Assembly: GCA_013374505.1 (NCBI GenBank) | Contig: QENJ01000073.1 | Coordinates: 1-11,117, forward strand | Length of the DNA stretch: 11,117 nt | Direction of reading: 5' to 3' | From: Candidatus Methanophagaceae archaeon | GTDB lineage: Archaea > Halobacteriota > Syntropharchaeia > Alkanophagales > Methanospirareceae | In this document: piece after piece, positions 6,448 to 11,117 of the stretch | How the letters are laid out: each line of letters begins with the position of its first letter | How positions within the stretch are numbered: the stretch's first letter is position 1 | The notes under the pieces: generated by a model | Told to the model about the DNA's origin: nothing | The model's input: the letters and a program-made list of their open reading frames with translations, nothing else | The model's database searches: none | Made by a program: the position numbers and the translations under genes

Positions 6448-7257
6448 ATGAAAAAACAACTTGCAATAGCAACAGTAGCGATAATGCTGATGACTCTTTT
6501 GTTAGCACCGCCTGTTATGGCATTCGCGGTGAGGGATGGAGATTCAGTGCAGTACTCTTCTTATCGGGGACTCAATTATATAACCGATAACTCTGTTACA
6601 GCATCCAATCAGCCATATATTACCCTGAGGAATGGAATAGGGGCACGGGAGATCGGTTCGCGGGTCAAATATTATAGAGCACCCGTACCTGTTAGAACGT
6701 CTAATCAGGCAATAGTCATAGATAGGGGAATAGGGGCGGTAAGTGGTATCTCGGTGTACTCAGCGGATGGAAAAATGCTTTACTCAGAGAACTTTGCAAA
6801 TGAAATAAAAGAGACGGATAGTAACATCGTAATAATTGACGAGTCGGATGATTTAAATTTAACAATAGTGGGTGAAGCTCCGACACCGGTAAAATTAGAA
6901 ACATCAGGACTTCTAAAAAATGCAACGCGGTTAATTGACGAGTCGGATGATTTTGCAGTGGAGGATGAAGCGCAGGGGTGTCTGCTAAGAGATGATGTAT
7001 TGGGTGATGTTGCATTGATGAATGAAAAACTAGCCACGAATAATAGAGAGAGGGCACGTTCAGAGCTTGATGGTACCGAATGGCGAGTACCAGAATGGCG
7101 AGAACTAGGTACAATCACAGAGGGAGTGGCAACATGTAAAATCATAAAGGGGACACGCGAAAATCCAGAACAAGTGATATTTTATTTTGAGACAGATGAC
7201 GGAAAAGTTCATCCAAAGATACTGACACACCTCAGGACAATTGATCATACACGATAA
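6448..7257 (+). CDS. Secreted protein type A, copy 2 (A2), long form, unknown function
   Basis: A 269-residue protein. The start at ATG 6448 follows AGGAGGTGAT and matches A1; an in-frame ATG at 6418 lies within the leader and is rejected. The signal peptide ends PPVMAFA at residue 27. Residues 28-90 are near-identical to A1. Then come SGISVYSADGKMLYSENF, IIDESDDLNLTIVGEAPTPV, LKLETSGLLKNATRL-type sequence and a second LIDESDD. The C-terminal 90 residues (RERARSELDGTEW, CKIIKGTRENPEQVIFYFET, GKVHPKILTHLRT) are absent from A1. I see no known domain or membrane anchor, so it is probably released or loosely attached outside the cell. B2 follows 116 bases later. Confidence 0.8.
   Translation: MKKQLAIATVAIMLMTLLLAPPVMAFAVRDGDSVQYSSYRGLNYITDNSVTASNQPYITLRNGIGAREIGSRVKYYRAPVPVRTSNQAIVIDRGIGAVSGISVYSADGKMLYSENFANEIKETDSNIVIIDESDDLNLTIVGEAPTPVKLETSGLLKNATRLIDESDDFAVEDEAQGCLLRDDVLGDVALMNEKLATNNRERARSELDGTEWRVPEWRELGTITEGVATCKIIKGTRENPEQVIFYFETDDGKVHPKILTHLRTIDHTR
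6833..6953 (+). repeat. In-frame 22-bp direct repeat inside A2 (period 33 codons)
   Basis: TAATTGACGAGTCGGATGAT plus TT occurs at 6833-6854 and 6932-6953. The offset is 99 bases, exactly 33 codons, so both copies encode IDESDD in frame. They flank the segment that A1 keeps (APTPVKLETSGLLKN), suggesting a duplication or recombination at the point where A1 and A2 part. Confidence 0.85.
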
Positions 7258-7321
7258 AGTTTTTCGTTGCAACGGATATTGGCATATAAACAGGGATTTG
7301 CCTTTGGATACTGTGGTAAGT

Positions 7322-7378
7322 GCATCAGAGCGCCGAGGAGGGGCGCAATATAAATACCCAAAACAAATAGGAGGTGAT
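7322..7378 (+). promoter_or_regulatory. Conserved leader element, copy 4
   Basis: Stem GCGCC (7330-7334) pairs with GGCGC (7342-7346) across a 7-base loop, followed by ATATAAATACCC and AGGAGGTGAT. The alternative GGGC/ACCC stem has one mismatch here, so the GCGCC stem is the better supported of the two. Confidence 0.7.
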
Positions 7379-7865
7379 ACAAAAAATAAAAAAGCAAATT
7401 GTAATGGCAACAGTAGCGATAATGCTGATGGCGGTTTTGATAGTGCCGCCAGTTATGGCATCCGCGGGGGATAAAACAATCGACGTAGGTGGAAAACAAT
7501 TAAAACTGGTAGAACACAAAGAGGACAATATAGGAGATATAATAGAGAGAGGACACGTTCAGAGTAGTATAAGAGGGCAGTTAGGTCCAAGTACATATGA
7601 GGACTATAGAGTTTATCTGAGTAAAGGCATGAGAGTTGAAATAACAATAGATCACACGCCAACAACTGCTACTGGTGTCCTCTTAGGTGTCTGGGATGAT
7701 GATCTCATTTACGCTGACTACATAATTGATGACGACCAGGATGGACACGCCCATTTCCCAGACAGCGGTACCTGTATAATACCAGAGAACGGTTATTACA
7801 GGATAGTCGTAGGAGCATACGACGGTGGCTTTAGTTATGATGGCTGGTATGATATCTACTGGTAG
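7374..7865 (+). CDS. Secreted protein type B, copy 2 (B2), PPC-like; ancestral start codon lost
   Basis: A 163-residue reading if begun at GTG 7374, which lies inside the Shine-Dalgarno site. At the position of the B1 start (5306) this gene has ATA (7386-7388), so the normal ATG is lost. Other options are ATA itself or ATG 7404, which removes the positive N-region (KKQ) of the signal peptide. The mature part (VEITIDHTPT, GVLLGVWDDDL, DDDQDGHAHFP, IIPENGYYRIVVGAYDGGF, SYDGWYDIYW) parallels B1 throughout and keeps the likely original C-terminus. The gene may be poorly translated. It is followed by a terminator and the convergent regulator copy 3. Confidence 0.72.
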   Translation: MIQKIKKQIVMATVAIMLMAVLIVPPVMASAGDKTIDVGGKQLKLVEHKEDNIGDIIERGHVQSSIRGQLGPSTYEDYRVYLSKGMRVEITIDHTPTTATGVLLGVWDDDLIYADYIIDDDQDGHAHFPDSGTCIIPENGYYRIVVGAYDGGFSYDGWYDIYW

Positions 7866-7909
7866 AGGTATCCTTTACCACCGCCTTTTGCTTCCCTTTT
7901 TTTCTTTTT
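7866..7909 (+). terminator. Terminator region of unit 2
   Basis: GGTA-TCCTT-TACC (7867-7879) is followed by CCGCCTTTTGCTTCCC and a T-rich run (7897-7909), the same arrangement as after B1. It overlaps the end of regulator copy 3 on the other strand. Confidence 0.6.
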
Positions 7910-8218
7910 ATTCTTCATTTTCCAGCATCTCTTTTATCTTCTTTCCGTTCAGGCAAAGTTCAAAAAGTCACACAGCTCGTAATACTTCCTCGCTCTACTA
8001 CCTTTTCCAAGCTCTGTCTTCCCCTTCAATAGCCCCACCTCTTCAAGTTTCCGAAGGTGCAGATACAGAAGAGGTCGAGATATTTCTAACTCCCGAGCTA
8101 ACTCAGAAATGTATTTCTTCTTCTCTTTCTTCTCTGATAGTGCTGCTATTATGCGAAGTCTGTGTCTATTGCTCAGTGCTTCGCAGAGTTTAATTATTTC
8201 ATTCAGTGTTTTTGTCAT
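7908..8218 (-). pseudogene. ArsR-type winged-helix regulator, copy 3, frameshifted tail, no operator
   Basis: From ATG 8218 (a second ATG lies at 8221) it reads MTKTLNEIIKLCEALSNRHR with the full winged helix, including SELARELEISRPLLYLHLRK. Two extra bases in an A run near 7964 (seen against copies 1 and 2) change CDFELCLNGK into CDFLNFA and a stop at 7949. Without them the frame runs ELCLNGKKIKEMLENEE to TAA at 7908. The DNA-binding domain is intact, so this is the copy most likely to still bind the palindromes. Its own upstream region lacks them: similarity to the other units ends at the start codon. It is the last element of the array. Confidence 0.8.
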
Positions 8219-8228
8219 CATCCTTTTT

Positions 8229-8527
8229 ACAACATCGCCTAAAGAGCGCTACGCCTTCGGCGTTAAAGCACTCGTACAACACTCGGCTGGAACAGCATAT
8301 AAAAGAATGGTGGAACAAGCGTTCCAGAAAATGGAACAACTTACAGAACGCAACGTATAGCCTTTCGATTAACAAATACCGTTCTCTTGCAGCAGTTCGG
8401 TTTATCCTGGAATGCGCGTTTCAACACAACAAGAAAGAGAAATGCGAAGAAATGCTGTTTGAACACATAAACACAAATATAAGTTCATTTCGAAGTCGCT
8501 TTTTGCCTGTTTTTGATTCACAGCAAA
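8229..8527 (+). pseudogene. Possible gene remnant, two frames
   Basis: Rightward from 8229 one frame reads TSPKERYAFGVKALVQHSAG and continues to MEQLTERNV with a stop at 8360. The neighbouring frame then looks coding (INKYRSLAAVRFILECAFQ, then EKCEEMLFEHINTNISSF) up to about 8510. Purine-rich codons and plausible residue use suggest one former gene with a frameshift near 8350. No start is present, because the left side joins regulator copy 3. I do not recognise the family, and a chance frame is possible. Confidence 0.3.
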
Positions 8528-8557
8528 AAAATAAAATGGCGGACGAAAAGTCCGCCA
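8523..8557 (-). terminator. Strong hairpin terminator, leftward
   Basis: TGGCGGAC (8537-8544) and GTCCGCCA (8550-8557) form a perfect 8-bp stem with a 5-base loop. Read leftward, it is followed by TTTTATTTTTTTG. This has the shape of an intrinsic terminator for transcripts from recQ and the fragment at 8650-8876. Confidence 0.8.
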
Positions 8558-8649
8558 GTTTTCCATATCTTATGGCTCTCTTCCACTACCCATTGCACTT
8601 ATATTTAGTTTCGCCCGCATTTTTTTACCGATTTCACTACCCTTGTCCC

Positions 8650-8876
8650 TTACTCTACGTTTCTGCTCTTATGCTGAATCCTAACAATCCCGCTGGACTT
8701 GGTATACACCCTTACCCCAGCATGAGTTGTATCGAAGCCATATGCCATGTTGGGATTATCCGGGTCCTCCAAATGGACGTAATATCCGTTCCGAAGAAAT
8801 CCTGCAAGTGCGATGAATGGTCACGTTGCAAATTACACAGCAAGAAATTGCAATACGGACACCCAAAATCACTCGG
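8650..8876 (-). pseudogene. Remnant of a Cys/His-containing protein, frameshifted
   Basis: Leftward from 8876 one frame reads SDFGCPYCNFLLCNLQRDHS then SHLQDFF. A single missing C near 8793 shifts the frame, after which it continues RNGYYVHLEDPDNPNMAYGF, DTTHAGVRVYTKSSG and IVRIQHKSRNVE to TAA at 8650. CxxC followed by further Cys and His suggests a small zinc-binding module, but I do not know the family. An in-frame TAG (8877-8879) lies just upstream and no start is seen. It lies only 25 bp downstream of the recQ stop, and a terminator follows. Confidence 0.5.
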
Positions 8877-8900
8877 CTACCTTAGCGTACTCTCGAACGC

Positions 8901-11117
8901 CTAATCTTCAACGTTAGCGCGTACAATTTCCAATATCGCATCACTATAAGCTTCCAGCTTCTTCTTACCTATCCCTTTAACCCTTTCTAAATCTCTCTTC
9001 GCCTTCGGTAATTCATTTGCTACTCTTATCAATGTGCTATCATGAAAAACACAATAAGGCGGGATATTTCGCGCGGCAGCAATTTCTTTACGCCATTTCT
9101 TAAGCTCTTCAAATACCCTTAAAGTCTTAGCATCGTCTTTTACGCTCTCGGTCCTTATGGGCAGTTCTAAACCGATAGTTCCATGCTCTGCTATTGCCCG
9201 TTCTGCCTTATCCGTGAGATATAAGAGCGGCCTTGGGAAACGTGAACCACCTTGCCGTTTCTCCAGATACCCCTTATCCACCAACTGGTCAACAAAAGCA
9301 ATCACTTCTTCTGCCGTATAACCTTTTAAGATGCCGTAGTAACTCGATTCTTGAAGATTCTGATTTAAAATCTGCTTTGATTTCGAGCCTACTAATACTT
9401 TTGCCAAAAACGTTCTACCAAGCTGAAAGTCCAGATCGTTTATCAACCCGAAAATAGCGAAAGCAATTTCGGTGGATTTATCCCGTGCTTCCTCGGAACC
9501 CCTCTCTTCTTTATCTATCGTATCGGCACGCGCAAAGCCCTGCTGCGAGGCACTCGTATTGATAGCTTCCGCGCCCTTTTCCGTTATAAACAACTCGGTA
9601 TCAATCGTTTTCTGTAACAAGCCTTCCACGACCATGCTATTTATTAATCCGCCAAGTTCCGCCTTACTCAGCTTTCCCTTCAACAGCCCATAGCACTCAA
9701 CTTTATCCAAGCCTTCTCTTCTAAGGGATAGATACTCGTAACCGAGCAAAACCGAAATCAACCACGAATACCGTATCCCATTCAACAACACAACCGATTT
9801 TAGAACTCGCATTTTCGCGTCTTCTTCCGGTGCTATCCGCAGAGTTTTTAGCACTTCTATTGTTTCTTCATCCACTAATTCCTGTTCTATTACTTTTATG
9901 CCCTCTTCTAGTTTTAAAAACGGGTTGCAAACGTCACAAGCGTTACACATCCGATTGTACTCCTCGCCGAAGTAATTCAGGATGAACTTTCTCCGGCATT
10001 CTTCGCTATTTACATACTCTACTACTCGGTCTATCTTCTTTAGACCATTATACTCCAATTCCAGGAAGATGTCCTGAATGTCCTCTACATCAATTCCGGC
10101 TATACCGTGTTTTATTTCTAGCGGTATGCAAATATCCCTTTCCTCTAGTTCTATCTTACCCACCGCACTCAAATCGCGAAATAGCCAATTTAGCTTCTGG
10201 ATTGACAACCCAACTGCAGCACTTAAAGCTTCCAAATCCTGCCAGGTATCTGCTATAAAATATCCGCTGCTGAGTATCCTTTCAAACTCTGTTCTGCCAT
10301 CTAAGTCCACATCATTCAACTGTATCTTAGCACGCCGGAAAATCTTGAACTGCGTTTTTATCACGTCTCTCTCCTCAAGATGGTACAGCATTAACCTGAC
10401 TGGTACCTCATTAAGCCCCAAATCGTTCGACAACCGCTTCACATTTACGTAAATCGTACTGCCCCGGCTGTTCATCAAGAACTCAAGTACCGCCGTTGTT
10501 TGTTTACGTGATGGCGTGTTATACCTGATCAATTCCCTCAGTTTTAGCTCGTCTCGTTCGGAATAAAGCAATATGCAGTTGGCGATATTACCGTCCCGTC
10601 CTGCACGACCCACTTCTTGATAATAGTCCTCTATTGATTTCGGCAAGTTGAAATGGATTATCGCTCTTATGTCTTCTTTATCTATGCCCATCCCGAAAGC
10701 GCCGGTGGCAACTACAATTCTTGTTTTCCCTACCATAAAATCGTTCTGAACATTTTTCCGCGTTTCTTTTTCCATTTGACCGTGATAAAACGCTGCGTCC
10801 AATCCCTTAGCCCTCAAAAATTTAGCTAACTCCTCCGCGGTCTTCGTAAAATTTACATATACGATGACAGACCCTTTTAACTTATCTAAGATGCCCCGGG
10901 TGAATTCCTCTTTTCTTATGTTGCTTTTCAACGTTAAAACAGAAAACAATAAGTTCTTTCTATCGAAGCTGTCGTTAAAGACGTCACATTTTACGCCCAG
11001 TTGAACGGGTATATCAGTTTCAACTGTTGTTGTGGCGGTGGCTGTTAAACCTAAGACCGGGGGATTATTCAGCGCCTTAATCACCTTTTTTAGGTGCAGA
11101 TAGTCTGGTCTGAAGTT
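8901..11117 (-). CDS. recQ: RecQ-family ATP-dependent DNA helicase with tandem RQC-like domains (N-terminus off right edge)
   Basis: This 3'-to-5' DNA helicase acts in recombination and replication-fork repair. The 738 residues seen include motif III (GLTATAT, about residue 24), the second RecA-like domain with VIVYVNFTKTAEEL and FYHGQM, motif V (VATGAFGMGIDKED, about 140) and motif VI (YYQEVGRAGRDG, about 165). A winged-helix-rich insertion of about 150 residues follows. Next is the RecQ zinc module (CRRKFILNYFGEEY then CNACDVCNP, about 369-397), then two RQC-like winged helices (about 431-519 and 550-642). An HRDC domain (KEIAAARNIPPYCVFHDSTL, VKGIGKKKLEAY, about 664-731) ends the protein. 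Walker A and DExH motifs lie outside the window. With them the protein would be near 900 residues, well above the roughly 600 of bacterial RecQ. Unlike its neighbours it shows no lesion. Confidence 0.93.
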   Translation of the reverse strand, partial: NFRPDYLHLKKVIKALNNPPVLGLTATATTTVETDIPVQLGVKCDVFNDSFDRKNLLFSVLTLKSNIRKEEFTRGILDKLKGSVIVYVNFTKTAEELAKFLRAKGLDAAFYHGQMEKETRKNVQNDFMVGKTRIVVATGAFGMGIDKEDIRAIIHFNLPKSIEDYYQEVGRAGRDGNIANCILLYSERDELKLRELIRYNTPSRKQTTAVLEFLMNSRGSTIYVNVKRLSNDLGLNEVPVRLMLYHLEERDVIKTQFKIFRRAKIQLNDVDLDGRTEFERILSSGYFIADTWQDLEALSAAVGLSIQKLNWLFRDLSAVGKIELEERDICIPLEIKHGIAGIDVEDIQDIFLELEYNGLKKIDRVVEYVNSEECRRKFILNYFGEEYNRMCNACDVCNPFLKLEEGIKVIEQELVDEETIEVLKTLRIAPEEDAKMRVLKSVVLLNGIRYSWLISVLLGYEYLSLRREGLDKVECYGLLKGKLSKAELGGLINSMVVEGLLQKTIDTELFITEKGAEAINTSASQQGFARADTIDKEERGSEEARDKSTEIAFAIFGLINDLDFQLGRTFLAKVLVGSKSKQILNQNLQESSYYGILKGYTAEEVIAFVDQLVDKGYLEKRQGGSRFPRPLLYLTDKAERAIAEHGTIGLELPIRTESVKDDAKTLRVFEELKKWRKEIAAARNIPPYCVFHDSTLIRVANELPKAKRDLERVKGIGKKKLEAYSDAILEIVRANVED

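Larger units (their letters stand above)
3904..8218. repeat. Tandem cassette array: regulator-A-B, regulator-A-B, regulator
   Basis: Unit 1 spans 3904-5797 and unit 2 spans about 5794-7865, with a period close to 1919 bp between regulator starts. A long direct repeat (about 3955-4801, again about 5870-6719) covers the regulator, operators, promoter, leader and the first third of gene A. Its first 310 bp or so recur at about 7905-8218. B genes and their leaders repeat separately (5243-5831 against 7322-7865). Unequal crossing-over between regulator copies would explain the array. Confidence 0.85.

Noticed and set aside
8248..8263. ACGCC-TTC-GGCGT hairpin as a terminator or attachment site
   Set aside because: It lies inside a plausible coding remnant, has no T-tract, and is only 5 bp long.
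8206..8904. A 232-residue plus-strand open frame
   Set aside because: It runs through the terminator hairpin and over the opposite-strand CPYC remnant; its second half has no protein-like character. Only the part before about 8510 may be a gene remnant.
1..11117. tRNA or rRNA genes
   Set aside because: No cloverleaf with a TΨC-like GGTTCRA box or any rRNA core sequence was seen on either strand.

Overview
The window looks archaeal, probably a Methanosarcinales, ANME or Syntrophoarchaeum-type lineage, with moderate confidence. The signs are a cohesin plus CarboxypepD-type surface-protein gene, ArsR-type winged-helix regulators with archaeal BRE/TATA-like promoters, strong Shine-Dalgarno sites complementary to the archaeal 16S 3' end, T-tract ends of genes, and moderate-to-low GC. 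No taxonomic marker is present, so this is inference.

Layout. 1-158: tail of an unidentified gene. 159-733: gene-poor, holding a broken helix-turn-helix transposase remnant (345-483, minus) and two 40-bp-spaced repeats (644-707). 734-1513 (minus): a secreted cohesin/CarboxypepD-like protein broken by about five frameshifts. 1598-2570 (minus): a frameshifted ornithine cyclodeaminase/alanine dehydrogenase-family gene. 2619-3785 (plus): an IS91-type HUH transposase lying directly against the 5' end of that broken gene. 8222-8900: remnants and a strong hairpin terminator. 8901-11117 (minus): an intact but edge-truncated RecQ helicase with two RQC-like domains.

The centre of interest is 3904-8218, a tandemly amplified cassette. 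Each unit has a leftward ArsR-type regulator, a pair of identical 14-bp palindromes at its start, a rightward BRE/TATA promoter, and two rightward genes for small secreted proteins: type A (4530-5114; 6448-7257) and type B (5306-5797; 7374-7865). A third regulator copy (7908-8218) closes the array. All four secreted-protein genes share one 55-57-nt leader with a conserved hairpin and an AGGAGGTGAT Shine-Dalgarno site. They also share almost the same signal-peptide coding sequence, although mature A and B are unrelated. This looks like a common expression-and-export module carrying different payloads.

The array is also decaying or diversifying. Every regulator copy carries a different disabling lesion, all affecting the same C-terminal tail. 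B1 has an exact 31-bp tandem duplication that rewrites its C-terminus. B2 has lost its ATG. A1 and A2 diverge abruptly after a near-identical N-terminal third. A 25-bp patch is shared by A2 and B2 in different reading frames. In a working unit the regulator would presumably repress itself and control secretion of A and B, but the signal and the function of the secreted proteins cannot be read from the sequence.
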